Shown here: piece by piece, positions 1-10,784 of the stretch
How positions within the stretch are numbered: the first letter of the stretch is position 1
How the letters are laid out: every line of letters begins with the position of its first letter
Notes under the pieces: model-generated
Database searches by the model: none
Seen by the model: only the letters and a program-made list of their open reading frames with translations
What the model was told of the DNA's origin: nothing
Assembly: GCF_900115545.1 (NCBI RefSeq)
Contig: NZ_FOWV01000001.1
Span: 186,001-250,000 of the forward strand
Origin: Ralstonia sp. NFACC01
Lineage (GTDB): Bacteria; Pseudomonadota; Gammaproteobacteria; Burkholderiales; Burkholderiaceae
Reading direction: 5' to 3'
DNA: 64,000 nt
Program-made: the position numbers and the translations under genes

Positions 1-246
1 GCCGTATTCGTTGGCTTCAAGCAGGACTTCGTTGGCGATCACGTCCAGCTTCTGCTGGGTTTCGCCTTGCACGTTGCCGGTGCCGGCCGAGCCGAGCACG
101 CCGGCCAGCGCGCCCTTGTTGACGCTGTGCGAGATCGCCTTGCAGGCGCGCGCCACGACTTCGAGCAGCAGACGCAGCTCGGCCGGGATGGTGTTGTGCT
201 CGCGCTGCTCTTCGATCAGGTAGCGGGTGAGGTTGATGCGCTTCAT
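1..246 (-). CDS. fbp: Fructose-1,6-bisphosphatase class 1 (partial, C-terminus outside window)
   Basis: Only the first 82 codons are inside the window; the gene runs off the left edge. The visible N-terminus begins [14 protein letters not shown] and contains [16 protein letters not shown] and a [18 protein letters not shown] stretch, typical of class 1 fructose-1,6-bisphosphatases (gluconeogenic hydrolysis of fructose-1,6-bisphosphate to fructose-6-phosphate, Mg-dependent, cytosolic). The ATG at 246 has an AGGAGAACCC-type ribosome site just upstream. It lies 46 bp after pepN on the same strand, the order usually seen in Ralstonia and Burkholderia. The catalytic metal-binding residues lie beyond the window. 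Confidence 0.9.
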   Translation of the reverse strand, partial: MKRINLTRYLIEEQREHNTIPAELRLLLEVVARACKAISHSVNKGALAGVLGSAGTGNVQGETQQKLDVIANEVLLEANEYG

Positions 247-292
247 GGGTTCTCCTGAGACGGGCGCGATTTTACGATACAAGCGGTGACAT

Positions 293-3007
293 TCAGGCCA
301 GCGCCTTGCCGACGATCTCGCGCACATCGCGCGAGAGGCTCGGATGCGCCGCCACGCGCTTGAGCGCGTCCTGCATGGCGTCGCGCAGCGTGGGTACGTA
401 TTTGCGCCAGCGGTCCAGCGCGCGTGCCAGGCGGGCAGAGACCTGCGGGTTGATGGCGTCGAGCGCGAGCACCTGCTCGGCCCAATAGGCATAGCCCGAA
501 CCATCGGCGGCGTGGAACTGCGCCGGGTTGCCCGAGCAGAAGCTGAAGATCAGGGAGCGCGCGCGGTTCGGGTTGCGCAGCGTGAAGGCCGGATGGGCCA
601 TCAACGCGCGCACGGTGGCCAGCGTCGGTTTACCGGCGGCGCCCGGTTGCATGGCTTGCAGTGAGAACCACTTGTCGATGACGAGGGCATCGTCGGCAAA
701 GCGCGTGTAGAAATCAGCCAGCGCCGCTTCGCGCCCCGGGGCATAGCTGGTGACCATTGCGGAGAGGGCGCCCATGCGGTCGGTCATGTTGGTCGCGCGG
801 GCATATTGCTGTTCGGCCAGGGCCAGTGCTTCGGGGGCTTCGGTTTCCACCAAGTAGCCCAGAGCGATGTTCTTGAGGGCGCGCTTGCCTGCAGATACCG
901 CGTCGGGCGAGTAGGGGCCGTCGATCTGGTTGTCCTGATAGGCGCGCAGCAACTCTGCGTTGAGCTTTTCTGCCAGCGTGCGGCGCAGCGTGCGGCGGGC
1001 CGTGTGGATGGCAGCTGGATCGGCCACGTCCATGCGCTCGGCCAGATAGCCTTCGGCTGGCAGGATCAGCATCTGCTCGCGGAAGGCCGGATCAAGCGAG
1101 GTGTCGGCGACCACGGCACGCAGGGCTTCAACCAGCGCCGGATCAACCACCGGCGTGCGGCCATGCTGGATGTCCGTCACCATGCGCAGCAGCGTATCGG
1201 TGGCCAGACGCTGACCAGCTTCCCAGCGATTGAACGGATCGGAATCGTGCGCGAGCTGGAAGGTGAGCTGCTCGGTCGTGTAGCCGTATTCCACGATGAC
1301 CGGCGCCGAGAAATTGCGCAGCAGCGAGGGCAACGGCGCTTCGGCCACATCTTCGAAGACGAAGGTCTGCTTGGTTTCAGTGAAGTCCAGCACGCGCGTG
1401 GTCACGGGCGAGGGCGATGCGGCTTCACCGCGCAAACGCAGCGGCAAGTCGCGGCCGTTCTTGTCGATCAGGCCGATCGCAAACGGAATGTGGAACGGTT
1501 GCTTCTGGATGCCGCTGTTCACTTCGATACCGACCGGCTCGCAGCGCTGGCGCAGCGTGAGCGTGTAGGTATGCGTGGCGGCATCGTGGTGGCCTTCGAC
1601 TGCCACGACTGGTGTGCCGGCCTGGCTGTACCAGCGGCCGAATTGCGTGAGGTCGCGGCTGTTGGCATCGGCCATGGCGGCGCGGAAGTCGTCGCAGGTG
1701 ACAGCGTGGCCATCGTGACGCTGGAAGTACAGGTCCATGCCCTTGCGGAAGCCGTCGCGGCCGAGCAGCGTCTGGTACATGCGCACGACTTCCGCGCCTT
1801 TTTCGTACACCGTGACGGTGTAGAAGTTGTTGATTTCTTCGTAGCTGTCGGGCCGCACCGGGTGCGCCATCGGCCCCGCATCTTCCGGAAACTGCGCCTG
1901 GCGCAGCAGTCGTACGTCTTCGATGCGCTTGACGGCGCGGGCGCTGGCAGCGGCGGCTTCATTGCCGGCTTGCGCGGCCGCTTGTGCCGCCATATCGGCG
2001 GAGAATTCCTGATCGCGGAACACCGTCAAGCCTTCCTTCAGGCTCAGCTGGAACCAGTCGCGGCAGGTGACGCGGTTGCCCGTCCAATTGTGGAAGTATT
2101 CGTGGCCGACCACCGATTCGATGTTGGCGAAGTCCACATCGGTCGCCGTCTCGGCATTGGCCAGCACGTACTTCGTATTGAAGATGTTCAGGCCCTTGTT
2201 CTCCATCGCGCCCATGTTGAAGTCGCCCACGGCGACGATCATGAAGCGGTCGAGATCCAGTTCCAGGCCGAAGCGGCGTTCGTCCCAATGGATCGAGTGG
2301 ATGAGCGAATCCATCGCGTGGCGGGTCTTGCCGAGGTCTTGCGCTTCCACCCACACCTGCAGCAGCTTCTCTTTGCCCGAAGCTGACTGGATGCGTTCTT
2401 CAATGCACTCGAGCTTGCCCGCCACCAGCGCGAACAGGTACGACGGTTTCTTGAACGGGTCGTGCCACACCGCTTCGTGGCGGCCGTCCGGCAGGTCGCG
2501 CTCCGACATAAGGTTGCCGTTGGACAGCAGCACCGGGTAGTCCGCTTTCGATGCGCGCAGCGTGACGGTGTAGACCGTCATCACGTCCGGGCGGTCGAGG
2601 AAGTAGGTGATCTTGCGAAAGCCCTCTGCCTCGCACTGCGTGAAGAAATTGCCATTGGAAACGTACAGACCCATCAGCGAGGAGTTCGCTGCGGGATTGC
2701 AGTACGTCGTGAGTTCCAGCGTGAAGCTGGTGCCGACATCGGCCGGCACGGCATCGATGGTGAGCGTGTCGCCGGAGGCCTGCAGGCCGGACAGCGCTTT
2801 GCCGTCAACGGTTGCGCCCGCCAGTTCCAGCCCTTCACCCGCCAGCACGAGGGGCTTGCCGGCATCCGTGCGCGTCATGCGCATGCGGTTGATGACGCGG
2901 GTGCGCTCGGGCACGAGATCGATCTCCAGGGCCACTTCGTCAATGCGGAAAGCGGGCGCGGAGTAGTCCTTGCGGTAAATCGTGACGGCGGTATCGGTGC
3001 GCAACAT
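293..3007 (-). CDS. pepN: Aminopeptidase N (M1 zinc metallopeptidase)
   Basis: 904-residue cytosolic M1 aminopeptidase that removes N-terminal residues from peptides. The exopeptidase motif GAMEN is at about residues 266-270, and the zinc motif HEYFH at 302-306 with the third ligand Glu at about 325 (LKEGLTVF). The length fits gammaproteobacterial-type PepN (about 870-900). The open frame extends upstream, but the ATG at 3007 (MLRTDTAV) has GAGG nine bases upstream. A second ATG at 3016 would leave no spacing to that site, so 3007 is preferred. It probably shares a transcript with fbp downstream. Confidence 0.95.
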   Translation of the reverse strand: MLRTDTAVTIYRKDYSAPAFRIDEVALEIDLVPERTRVINRMRMTRTDAGKPLVLAGEGLELAGATVDGKALSGLQASGDTLTIDAVPADVGTSFTLELTTYCNPAANSSLMGLYVSNGNFFTQCEAEGFRKITYFLDRPDVMTVYTVTLRASKADYPVLLSNGNLMSERDLPDGRHEAVWHDPFKKPSYLFALVAGKLECIEERIQSASGKEKLLQVWVEAQDLGKTRHAMDSLIHSIHWDERRFGLELDLDRFMIVAVGDFNMGAMENKGLNIFNTKYVLANAETATDVDFANIESVVGHEYFHNWTGNRVTCRDWFQLSLKEGLTVFRDQEFSADMAAQAAAQAGNEAAAASARAVKRIEDVRLLRQAQFPEDAGPMAHPVRPDSYEEINNFYTVTVYEKGAEVVRMYQTLLGRDGFRKGMDLYFQRHDGHAVTCDDFRAAMADANSRDLTQFGRWYSQAGTPVVAVEGHHDAATHTYTLTLRQRCEPVGIEVNSGIQKQPFHIPFAIGLIDKNGRDLPLRLRGEAASPSPVTTRVLDFTETKQTFVFEDVAEAPLPSLLRNFSAPVIVEYGYTTEQLTFQLAHDSDPFNRWEAGQRLATDTLLRMVTDIQHGRTPVVDPALVEALRAVVADTSLDPAFREQMLILPAEGYLAERMDVADPAAIHTARRTLRRTLAEKLNAELLRAYQDNQIDGPYSPDAVSAGKRALKNIALGYLVETEAPEALALAEQQYARATNMTDRMGALSAMVTSYAPGREAALADFYTRFADDALVIDKWFSLQAMQPGAAGKPTLATVRALMAHPAFTLRNPNRARSLIFSFCSGNPAQFHAADGSGYAYWAEQVLALDAINPQVSARLARALDRWRKYVPTLRDAMQDALKRVAAHPSLSRDVREIVGKALA

Positions 3008-3162
3008 CGGTAACATCCTCGTAGCGGTACGCAAAAGGCCATTGTACTCAGGCCCTTGGCGGGAATCTTCCGCGCGGGGCGTCACTCTGAGTAACAGAGC
3101 GCGCGCAGCCCCGCTTCCGGGGCCCGCGACCATCTGTCTGATTGAGAGTAGGGGGATTTTCT

Positions 3163-3831
3163 ATGTGGAAATGGATCAAGACATCGGGCGTCTGGCCGAT
3201 GGTCGGCGCGCTGATGGCGGCCAGCCTGCTGGCCAGCTGCGCGAGCACGGTTACCAGCCAGGTGACCGCGTTCCGGCAACCCGGCTGGACCGACAACCCG
3301 CCGCGCACCTATGCCTTCGAGCACACCGCACCGCAGCAAAATGATCTGGAACGCCAGACCTACGAGGCGTGGACATCTGACCAACTAGCTTCCCACGGTT
3401 TTACCAGCGTGCCGCGTGCCAGCGCACGCTATCTGGTTCGCCTGGACTACTCGACCGCCACGCGCCTCGTGCAGGTGCGCCAGCCCGTGTATCCGGACCC
3501 ATATTGGGGTCCGGGGCCCTGGGGGCCGTGGCGCAGCCCTTGGGGGCCCTGGGGCCCATGGGGGCCACAATATGTGGATACCAACGTGCAGGTGCCGTTC
3601 TATGCCTATCACGTGGAAATTGACGAGGCAGCCACCGGCAAGCGCGTGTATCAGGTGACGGCGCAAACGCAGGGAGGGGATGGATCGCTGACGGCTGTGA
3701 TGCCCTATCTGGTACGCAGCGCCTTTGCCAATTTTCCGGCACCGAACGCGCAGCCCATCCTCATAGAATTGCCCGTTGATCCATCGGTGAAACCGGCGGC
3801 GAAACCCGCATCCGGGCCGACACCCAAGTAG
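3163..3831 (+). CDS. DUF4136 family lipoprotein with Gly-Pro-Trp-rich segment
   Basis: 222 residues. An N-terminal lipoprotein signal with lipobox LASC places the lipidated Cys at about residue 26. The rest resembles the DUF4136 family: envelope lipoproteins of unknown function with an aromatic-rich core (RTYAFEHT, ARYLVRLDY). Around residues 112-138 there is an unusual run of WGP/GPW units, encoded by a GC-rich stretch near 3505-3570. The ATG at 3163 is chosen over an upstream TTG (3142) because an AGGGGG site lies about 7 bases before it and the signal peptide starts there. Divergent from pepN, about 150 bp away. Confidence 0.8.
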   Translation: MWKWIKTSGVWPMVGALMAASLLASCASTVTSQVTAFRQPGWTDNPPRTYAFEHTAPQQNDLERQTYEAWTSDQLASHGFTSVPRASARYLVRLDYSTATRLVQVRQPVYPDPYWGPGPWGPWRSPWGPWGPWGPQYVDTNVQVPFYAYHVEIDEAATGKRVYQVTAQTQGGDGSLTAVMPYLVRSAFANFPAPNAQPILIELPVDPSVKPAAKPASGPTPK

Positions 3832-4124
3832 TGCGCCAGGGTGGGTTTTGGCTGGCGGTCTACGTTAGAATGCATGACCTAATCTGTAGGCCGCCAGCCG
3901 TATCCCGCTTGAGCGTTGTCAATTCATCCCGTCTCGCGTCGACCGCCACCCCTGGCCGGCGCCGCCTCCGCCCCGTCGCTACCCTCTTGACGGTGCTGTG
4001 CAACGCGTGCGGCCTCACCCCCGGTTTCTCTCTGTTCCCACTGTTTTTTGCCACTTCGTCTCAGGGAGTTTCTGCCTGAGCGCATGTGCGCCATCTGCGG
4101 AACTCCCCATCAGGATTCATTGCT

Positions 4125-6446
4125 ATGAACGACAAGCTTCACGACGCCTCGCCGGATTCCCAAGACCAAGGCGCCGAGGCCGAACTGCGCCGCGCGGCGT
4201 TTGAATACCACCGCTCCCCGACGCGCGGCAAGATTGAGGTGCGCCCGACCAAGGCGCTGATCAACCAGCGTGACCTCTCGCTGGCGTATTCGCCGGGCGT
4301 GGCGTATCCGTGTACCGCGATCGAGCAAGACCCGTCGCTGGCGGCGGAGTACACCTCGCGCGGCAACCTTGTCGGCGTGATCACCAACGGCACCGCGGTG
4401 CTGGGCCTGGGCGACATTGGGCCGCTGGCCAGCAAGCCCGTCATGGAAGGCAAGGGCTGCCTGTTCAAGAAGTTTGCCGGCGTCGATGTGTTCGATATCG
4501 AACTGGCAGAGCGCGATCCGGACAAGCTGGTCGACATCATTGCCTCGCTGGAGCCGACGCTGGGCGGGATCAACCTCGAAGACATCAAGGCCCCCGAGTG
4601 CTTCTACATCGAGCAGAAGCTGCGCGACCGCCTGAACATTCCCGTTTTCCACGATGACCAGCACGGCACGGCGATCATCTCGTCGGCGGCGCTGCTCAAC
4701 GGCCTGAAGGTTGTCGGCAAGGACATCGGCAGCGTAAAGGTGGCCGTGTCGGGCGCGGGTGCCGCGGCCATCGCCTGCCTGGACGTGATGGTGGGCCTGG
4801 GCGTCAAGCGTGAAAACGTCTACGTGGTCGATTCGAAGGGCGTGATCTATGTTGGCCGCGACGCCAAGATGGAGCCGAACAAGGCACGCTATGCGCAAGA
4901 CACGTCGGCCCGTACGCTGGCCGACATCGTGCGCGACGCAGACGTGTTCCTCGGTTGCTCGGCCGCAGGCGTGCTGACCGCCGACATGGTCAAGACCATG
5001 GCTCCGAAGCCGATCATCCTGGCGCTGGCCAACCCCGAGCCGGAAATCCGCCCGGAAGTGGCCAAAGCGGCGCGCCCGGACTGCATCATTGCCACCGGCC
5101 GCTCGGATTACCCGAACCAGGTCAACAACGTGCTGTGCTTCCCCTACATCTTCCGCGGTGCGCTCGACTGTGGCGCCACCAAGATCACGGAAGAGATGAA
5201 GCTTGCGTGCGTGAAGGCCATCGCGGAACTGACCGAAGCCGAAACGAACGACGCAGTGGCTCAGGCTTATGCCGGCCAGGACCTGACCTTCGGCCCGGAT
5301 TACATCATCCCGAAGCCGTTCGATTCGCGCCTGATCGAGAAGATCGCACCCGCCGTCGCCAAGGCCGCGGAAGAGTCCGGCGTGGCTACGCGCCCGATCA
5401 AGGATCTGGATGCCTATCGCGCCCAGCTGAGCGACTTCGTGTACCACACGGGCCTGACCATGCGCCCGGTGTTCTCGGCCGCCAAGGCCAACCCGAAGCG
5501 CGTCGTGTACGCCGAAGGTGAAGAAGAGCGTGTGCTGCGTGCGGTGCAGACGGTGGTCGACGAAGGCTTGGCCAAGCCGATCCTGATCGGCCGCCCGCAC
5601 GTGATTGAAATGCGTATCCAGAAGGCGGGCCTGCGCCTGAAGCCGGGCGTGCATTTCGAGCTGGTGGATCCGGAAGACGACCGCCGCTATCACCAGTACC
5701 ACACCGCTTACCACGAGCTGATGGGCCGCAACGGCGTGACGCCGGATATGGCGAAGTCGGCACTGCGCCGTTCGAACACGCTGATCGGCGCACTGCTGGT
5801 GCGTCTGGGTGATGCCGATGCGCTGCTGTGCGGCACGGTTGGCCGTTTTGATGCCCACCTGGAACACGTGCGCGACGTGATCGGTCTGGCGCCGAACGCC
5901 AAGGTGTTCGCCGCCATGAACGGCCTGATGCTGGAGAAGCACACGCTGTTCATCACCGACACGTTCGTCAATGAAATGCCGAGCGCAGAAGAGCTGGCCG
6001 ACATCACCAAGCTGGCAGCAGAAGAAGTGCGCCGTTTCGGCCAGGAACCGAAAGTGGCGATGCTGTCGCACTCGATGTTCGGCTCGTCGAAGAACGCATC
6101 GGCCCGCCGCATGCGCGCCGCGTATGACCTGTTGAAGGCCGAAGCGCCAGATCTGCAGGTGGAAGGTGAGATCCAGGGCGACGCAGCGTTGTCGGAAGAC
6201 ATCCGCCACCACTTCCTGCCCAAGAGCGCGTTCTCGGGCAGCGCAAACCTGCTGGTGATGCCGTCGCTCGACGCCGCCAACATTGCCTTCAACCTGCTCA
6301 AGATCACGGGCGGGCAGGGCGTGACGGTGGGCCCGATCCTGCTGGGCGCGGCCAAGCCGGTGCACATCCTGAACCCGTCGGCCACATCGCGCCGCATCGT
6401 CAACATGACGGCACTGGCGGTGGCAGACGTGTCGGCTACGCGCTGA
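4125..6446 (+). CDS. maeB: NADP-dependent malic enzyme (malic domain fused to phosphotransacetylase-like domain)
   Basis: 773 residues. Oxidatively decarboxylates malate to pyruvate with NADP, feeding NADPH and gluconeogenic/anaplerotic flux. The N-terminal half carries malic enzyme signatures ([21 protein letters not shown], and the nucleotide-binding [14 protein letters not shown]). The C-terminal third is a phosphotransacetylase-like domain ([23 protein letters not shown]), known in MaeB proteins as a regulatory rather than catalytic module. The start at 4125 (MNDKLHD) has AGGA upstream. It is followed by a strong hairpin terminator shared with the convergent porin gene. The about 290 bp upstream hold no gene; TTAGAATGC at 3865-3873 resembles a -10 element. 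Confidence 0.95.
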   Translation: MNDKLHDASPDSQDQGAEAELRRAAFEYHRSPTRGKIEVRPTKALINQRDLSLAYSPGVAYPCTAIEQDPSLAAEYTSRGNLVGVITNGTAVLGLGDIGPLASKPVMEGKGCLFKKFAGVDVFDIELAERDPDKLVDIIASLEPTLGGINLEDIKAPECFYIEQKLRDRLNIPVFHDDQHGTAIISSAALLNGLKVVGKDIGSVKVAVSGAGAAAIACLDVMVGLGVKRENVYVVDSKGVIYVGRDAKMEPNKARYAQDTSARTLADIVRDADVFLGCSAAGVLTADMVKTMAPKPIILALANPEPEIRPEVAKAARPDCIIATGRSDYPNQVNNVLCFPYIFRGALDCGATKITEEMKLACVKAIAELTEAETNDAVAQAYAGQDLTFGPDYIIPKPFDSRLIEKIAPAVAKAAEESGVATRPIKDLDAYRAQLSDFVYHTGLTMRPVFSAAKANPKRVVYAEGEEERVLRAVQTVVDEGLAKPILIGRPHVIEMRIQKAGLRLKPGVHFELVDPEDDRRYHQYHTAYHELMGRNGVTPDMAKSALRRSNTLIGALLVRLGDADALLCGTVGRFDAHLEHVRDVIGLAPNAKVFAAMNGLMLEKHTLFITDTFVNEMPSAEELADITKLAAEEVRRFGQEPKVAMLSHSMFGSSKNASARRMRAAYDLLKAEAPDLQVEGEIQGDAALSEDIRHHFLPKSAFSGSANLLVMPSLDAANIAFNLLKITGGQGVTVGPILLGAAKPVHILNPSATSRRIVNMTALAVADVSATR

Positions 6447-6493
6447 TCGGTTGATCCGAATGTTGGGCCGCTGAAGGTTGGCGGTCCAAAAGA

Positions 6494-6530
6494 AAACGGC
6501 GCCTGGGGAAAGTCCAGGCGCCGTTTTTCT
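6494..6530. terminator. Bidirectional rho-independent terminator between maeB and porin
   Basis: A near-perfect GC-rich inverted repeat (arms about 6494-6506 and 6514-6526, loop about 7 nt) is flanked by an A-run on the left and a T-run on the right, so it can terminate both converging transcripts. Confidence 0.9.
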
Positions 6531-6544
6531 TTGCTGCCGACCGC

Positions 6545-7615
6545 TTAGAACTTCGCGCGGATGCCCACGCCGAAGGTGTCTGCGGAGCTGAGGTTCGTCA
6601 CCTTGTCGCGCATGTACGCGGCGTACACATCGGTGCGCTTGGACAGCGAGTAGTCGTAGCCGACTGCCCACGTGTTGCGCTTCACGTCAGCCGCACCCGA
6701 GGTCTTCGTGTACGCGTACGACGCCAGGATGCTGCCCGGGCCCACCGGCACCGACACGCCCAGTTGGCCGCCGTTGCTCTTCGCGTCGCCCGAGTTGATG
6801 GCGTTCTTGATGTACTGGTATTGGCCGTACACCTTGGCCACGCCAAAGTCGTACGTGGCGCCCAGTTGCGCGGCCGTCTGGCGCGAGAAGCCTGCCACCA
6901 GCGCGTTCAGGTCACCCGGAGCGGAGTCGAAGCGCACTTGCTGGAAGGCTGCCGTGGCCGCGAAGTTGCCATGGAAGTACAGGAAGTTGCCGCCCCACTT
7001 GTTCTGGCCATTGTGGCCAGCTTGCTCGCCCGCGCCGTAGATGAAGTTGGCCGTCAGACCGTTGAAGTCCGGCGTCGAGTACATGATCGAGTTGTTCCAG
7101 CCCGAATCGCCGACGAGGCCCGAGATGCCGCCGGGGCCGCTCAGGCCGTTGCCGAGGTACGTGTGGAACACCATCGGCGAGAACGTGTACGAATCGATGA
7201 ACGGGTTGAACAGGATCGTCGAGACAAAGTACGGCGGCGTCAGGCGGCCCAGCTTGATCGAGCCCCACGTGCTCGATTGCAGGCCGACGAACGAGTTGCG
7301 GGCGAAGAACGTGTCGCCGTCAAAGCGGCCGTACTTGCCGGTGTCGGGGCGGAAGAACGCTTCCAGCGTGAAGATCGCCTTCAGGCCGTTGCCGAGGTCT
7401 TCGCTGCCCTTCATGCCCCAGTACGAGGTCGACATACCGCCCGAGTTGACGCCCCAGGCGCGATCCGGTGCGCCCAGGCTCTTGGTGGCGCCGGCCCAGG
7501 CATCCACCTGGCCGTACAACGTGACGGACGATTGCGCTTGCGCACCGGCACTTGCTGCCCCCAGTGCCGATGCCACTGCCAGCGCGGCTACGCCACGCTT
7601 GAATTTCGACTGCAT
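6545..7615 (-). CDS. Gram-negative outer-membrane porin
   Basis: 356-residue general porin of the betaproteobacterial Porin_4/OmpC-like type. A 27-residue signal peptide ends at AGAQAQ, the mature protein starts SSVTLYGQVDAW, beta-strand patterns such as WGSIKLGRLTPPY recur, and the protein ends in the terminal Phe (RAKF) needed for BAM-dependent insertion. Expected role: passive diffusion of small solutes across the outer membrane; substrate preference cannot be read from sequence. A very strong AAAGGAGGT ribosome site precedes the ATG at 7615, fitting high expression. Confidence 0.92.
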   Translation of the reverse strand: MQSKFKRGVAALAVASALGAASAGAQAQSSVTLYGQVDAWAGATKSLGAPDRAWGVNSGGMSTSYWGMKGSEDLGNGLKAIFTLEAFFRPDTGKYGRFDGDTFFARNSFVGLQSSTWGSIKLGRLTPPYFVSTILFNPFIDSYTFSPMVFHTYLGNGLSGPGGISGLVGDSGWNNSIMYSTPDFNGLTANFIYGAGEQAGHNGQNKWGGNFLYFHGNFAATAAFQQVRFDSAPGDLNALVAGFSRQTAAQLGATYDFGVAKVYGQYQYIKNAINSGDAKSNGGQLGVSVPVGPGSILASYAYTKTSGAADVKRNTWAVGYDYSLSKRTDVYAAYMRDKVTNLSSADTFGVGIRAKF

Positions 7616-7766
7616 TGCTACCTCCTTTGTTGTTGAAGATCACTGCGGGTTGCGCCGCATTCTTTGATGCGGTCGCAGGTCGGCTGGTCAGGCTCCATGC
7701 CGATCGGCGTCCCATGCCCCATGACACCGCGCCCACAGCGTTGTTTTTGCTGATGAACCTGAAAAA

Positions 7767-8291
7767 TCAGTTCGCTGAAATCAAGTCGGCCAGGCGAAAA
7801 CCTGCGATGCGATGAATCTGTTCGAGCGACGTACGCAGCTCGGTATCGCGGTCGTTCTCCACGCGCTTGCTGAAGTTCTCGATGATTCCGTGGCGGTCAT
7901 AGCCGCGCACTGCCAGGATGTATGGGAAGCCGAACTTCTCGTTGTACTGGGCGTTGAGCGCCTGCAGGCGCGCAAACTCTTCCGGCGTGCACAGGTTCAA
8001 GCCCGCGCCGCTTTGTTCGCGCGTCGACTCGGCAGTCAGTTCACCGCGCACGGCAGCCTTGCCGGCCAGCTCCGGGTGGGCGCGCACCAGCTTGAGCTGA
8101 GGCTCAATGCCTGCGGTATCCACGGCATTGCGCATGGCGGCTGCGAGTGCCTCCGCCGAGGCGAACGGACGCTGCGTGGCGGCCTGTTCGGCAACCCACG
8201 GCGAGTGCTCGTAGATGCCACCCAGGACTTGCACGAACTGCGGTGCGTCCATGCCGTTGAGTTGCGAGAGGGTATAGGTGGTCTGGCTCAT
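7767..8291 (-). CDS. uraD: 2-oxo-4-hydroxy-4-carboxy-5-ureidoimidazoline (OHCU) decarboxylase
   Basis: 174 residues. Third step of urate breakdown: stereospecific decarboxylation of OHCU to (S)-allantoin. The sequence shows the UraD family RAHPELAG motif (catalytic His), the GLNLCTPEEFARLQALN segment, and the conserved FGFPYILAVRG followed by RTSLEQIHRIAGFRL. The ATG at 8291 overlaps the puuE stop by 4 bases (ATGA), indicating translational coupling. The longer upstream frame lies inside puuE and is not used. Confidence 0.95.
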   Translation of the reverse strand: MSQTTYTLSQLNGMDAPQFVQVLGGIYEHSPWVAEQAATQRPFASAEALAAAMRNAVDTAGIEPQLKLVRAHPELAGKAAVRGELTAESTREQSGAGLNLCTPEEFARLQALNAQYNEKFGFPYILAVRGYDRHGIIENFSKRVENDRDTELRTSLEQIHRIAGFRLADLISAN

Positions 8292-9250
8292 GCTGTGGCG
8301 CTCAAAACGGGTTGCTTGGCATACGGATGGTTCTGGATCCAGTGCCGCGCGATGTCGATACGGCGGCAGATCCACACCTTGTCGTGCGATTGCACGTAGT
8401 CAAGGAAGCGCTGCAGCGCACGGAAGCGCGCCGGGCGGCCCAGCAGGCGGCAGTGCATGCCGATCGAGAGCATCTTCGGCTGCGCGAGCCCGCTGGGATC
8501 GCCTTCTTCGTACAGCACGTCGAATGCGTCCTTCAGGTACTGGTAGAAGTGGTCGGCCGTGTTGAAGCCTTGTGGGCTGGCAAAGCGCATGTCGTTGGTG
8601 TCGAGCGTGTACGGCACCACCAGGTGCGGCTTGTGCTCGCCGGACGAGGTTTCGACTTCGGTCCAGAAGGGCAGGTCGTCGCCGTAATAGTCGGCGTCGT
8701 AGGTAAAGCCGCCGTGCTCGACCACGAGGCGGCGCGTGTTGGGGCTGTCGCGGCCGGTGTACCAGCCCAGCGGTGCGTTGCCAGTCAGCTCGCGGATGAT
8801 CTCGACGCCGATGCGCATGTGCTCGCGCTCGGTCGCTTCGTCGACGTTCTGGTAATGGATCCAGCGCCAGCCGTGGCAGGCGATTTCGTGGCCCAGGTCA
8901 ACAAAGGCTTGCGTCACGTCCGGATGCCGTTGCAGGGCCATCGACACACCGAAGATCGTCAGCGGCAGGCCGCGCTTTTCAAACTCGCGCAGGATGCGCC
9001 ACACGCCCGCCCGCGAGCCGTATTCGTAGATGCCCTCCATGCTCATGTGGCGGTCGGGGTAGGCCGCAGCGCCAATGATTTCGGAGAGGAACTGCTCGGA
9101 GCCGGCGTCGCCGTGCAAGACGCAGTTTTCACCACCCTCTTCGTAGTTGAGGACGAACTGCAAGGCGACGCGCGCGCCGCCCGGCCAATTGGCGTTGGGC
9201 GAGTTCTTGCCGTAACCGATGAGATCGCGCGGATAGTTATTGTTTGTCAT
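8288..9250 (-). CDS. puuE: Allantoinase, polysaccharide-deacetylase fold
   Basis: 320 residues. Cofactor-independent allantoinase that hydrolyses allantoin to allantoate, of the PuuE/polysaccharide-deacetylase type, not the zinc amidohydrolase AllB. Recognisable segments are YPRDLIGYG, ALQFVLNYEEGGENCVLHGD, EIACHGWRWIHYQ and GWYTGRDSPNTRRLVVEHGG. The ATG at 9250 (MTNNNYPRD) matches where family homology begins. Another ATG at 9277 is possible and neither has a strong ribosome site. Coupled to uraD downstream; 111 bp separate it from the upstream deaminase gene on the same strand. Confidence 0.93.
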   Translation of the reverse strand: MTNNNYPRDLIGYGKNSPNANWPGGARVALQFVLNYEEGGENCVLHGDAGSEQFLSEIIGAAAYPDRHMSMEGIYEYGSRAGVWRILREFEKRGLPLTIFGVSMALQRHPDVTQAFVDLGHEIACHGWRWIHYQNVDEATEREHMRIGVEIIRELTGNAPLGWYTGRDSPNTRRLVVEHGGFTYDADYYGDDLPFWTEVETSSGEHKPHLVVPYTLDTNDMRFASPQGFNTADHFYQYLKDAFDVLYEEGDPSGLAQPKMLSIGMHCRLLGRPARFRALQRFLDYVQSHDKVWICRRIDIARHWIQNHPYAKQPVLSATA

Positions 9251-9361
9251 GGTTTTTTCATGTCGAGGAGACTTCATACAACACCGGTCAGACAGTGGAA
9301 TGCGGCTTTCCAAATTCACGACATCACAGCGGCGTCATGAACAAGACAAAGCGCCATCGCG

Positions 9362-10780
9362 TCAGGCCGGGACTGCCCGGGCAGCCTGCGCCAGTTCCAG
9401 CGCGAGCCTCCGGTGAACCGTGAGATGGGCGTCGAGTTCAAGCGTGGTCAGGCGGCCGTCTTCGACGACCACGCGCCCGTTGATCACGCTGTGCGCCACG
9501 TTGGACGGGGCACAGAACACCAGCGCCGCGACCGGGTCGTGGTCGGCGCCGGCAAAGCTGACTTGGTGGCGATCGAAGCTGACAAAGTCGGCCGACATGC
9601 CGGGTGCGAGCGCGCCGATGTCGTCGCGGTTGAGCACGCGCGCACCGCCGAGCGTGGCAATCTCCAGCGCCTCGCGCGCGCTCATCGCCGCGGGGCCAAA
9701 GCCGACGCGTGCGAGCAGCATGGCCTGGCGTGTTTCGCCGAGCATGTGCGCTCCATCGTTCGATGCACTGCCATCCACGCCTAGGCCGACCGGCACGCCG
9801 GCATCGCGCATGGTGCGGATGGGCGCAATGCCCGACGCCAGCCGCATGTTCGAGCACGGGCAATGCGCGACGCCGGTGCCGGTGCGTGCGAATACGTCGA
9901 TGCCGTGGGCGTCGAGCTTCACGCAGTGCGCATGCCAGACGTCGCGGCCGACCCAGCCGAGGTCTTCCGCGTACTCGGCCGGCGTCATGCCGAACTTCTC
10001 GCGCGAATACGCGATGTCATTGTCGTTCTCGGCCAGGTGCGTGTGCATCGACACGCCGTAGCTGCGCGCGAGCTTGGCCGATTCGCGCATCAGGTCGCGC
10101 GAGACGGAGAAAGGCGAGCACGGTGCCACCACAACACGCAGCATCGAATGGCGATCGGCGTTGTGCCAGGTTTCGATCAGGCGCTGCGTTTCCTTGAGGA
10201 TCGCCTCTTCGCCTTCGACCACGCGGTCCGGCGGCAAACCGCCCTGGCTGCGGCCGACGCTCATGCTGCCGCGCGCCGCGTGAAAGCGCATGCCAATCTG
10301 CTGCGCTGCTTCGATGGAATCGTCGAGCCGGCTGCCGTTCGGATACAGATACAGGTGGTCGCTCGAGGTCGTGCAACCCGAGAGCAGCAGTTCCGCCATC
10401 GCCGTGAGCGTGGACACGCGCACCATCTCTGGCGTGAGGCCTGCCCACACCGGATACAGGTTCGTCAGCCAGCCGAACAGTTCCGCGTCCTGCGCGGCGG
10501 GTAGGGCGCGCGTCAGGCTCTGATACATGTGATGGTGCGTGTTGACGAAGCCCGGGGTGACCACGTGGTCGCGCAACTCCATCACGCGCACGTTGGGCTG
10601 ACCGATAGCCTCGCGATACTGCGACGGAAGATCCGCCGTGGCGCCGACCCATTCGATCACGCCACCGCGCGCAACCAGGGCGCCGTCGGGGATCTCGCGG
10701 CGTTGCGCATCCATGGTGACCAGCACGTCGGCATGGCGGGCGATCAAAAGCGGGTCGTTGTGCGCGACAGTGGCGTTCAT
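9362..10780 (-). CDS. 8-oxoguanine deaminase (amidohydrolase family)
   Basis: 472-residue zinc amidohydrolase. Metal and substrate motifs are TPGFVNTHHHMYQ (about residue 75-87), HTHLAEND and GLGVDGSASNDG, plus CTTSSDHLYLYPNG. This pattern matches the Pseudomonas PA0142-type 8-oxoguanine deaminases, which convert 8-oxoguanine to urate and ammonia. That fits its place beside urate-degrading genes and a purine permease. The less likely alternative is another TRZ/ATZ-type chlorohydrolase-related deaminase. It begins only 4 bp after the permease stop, so the two are co-transcribed. Confidence 0.83.
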   Translation of the reverse strand: MNATVAHNDPLLIARHADVLVTMDAQRREIPDGALVARGGVIEWVGATADLPSQYREAIGQPNVRVMELRDHVVTPGFVNTHHHMYQSLTRALPAAQDAELFGWLTNLYPVWAGLTPEMVRVSTLTAMAELLLSGCTTSSDHLYLYPNGSRLDDSIEAAQQIGMRFHAARGSMSVGRSQGGLPPDRVVEGEEAILKETQRLIETWHNADRHSMLRVVVAPCSPFSVSRDLMRESAKLARSYGVSMHTHLAENDNDIAYSREKFGMTPAEYAEDLGWVGRDVWHAHCVKLDAHGIDVFARTGTGVAHCPCSNMRLASGIAPIRTMRDAGVPVGLGVDGSASNDGAHMLGETRQAMLLARVGFGPAAMSAREALEIATLGGARVLNRDDIGALAPGMSADFVSFDRHQVSFAGADHDPVAALVFCAPSNVAHSVINGRVVVEDGRLTTLELDAHLTVHRRLALELAQAARAVPA

Positions 10781-10784
10781 GCAA

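Noticed and set aside
806-2386. A 526-codon open frame antisense to pepN
   Set aside because: Mirror frame of pepN; composition is His/Arg/Gln/Val rich without domain.
3840-4124. maeB upstream region considered as a small RNA gene
   Set aside because: A -10-like TAGAAT is present but no -35, hairpin or terminator supports a separate transcript.
4110-6671. An 853-codon open frame antisense to maeB
   Set aside because: Shadow of a real gene with intact motifs; the translation is low-complexity and lacks a ribosome site.
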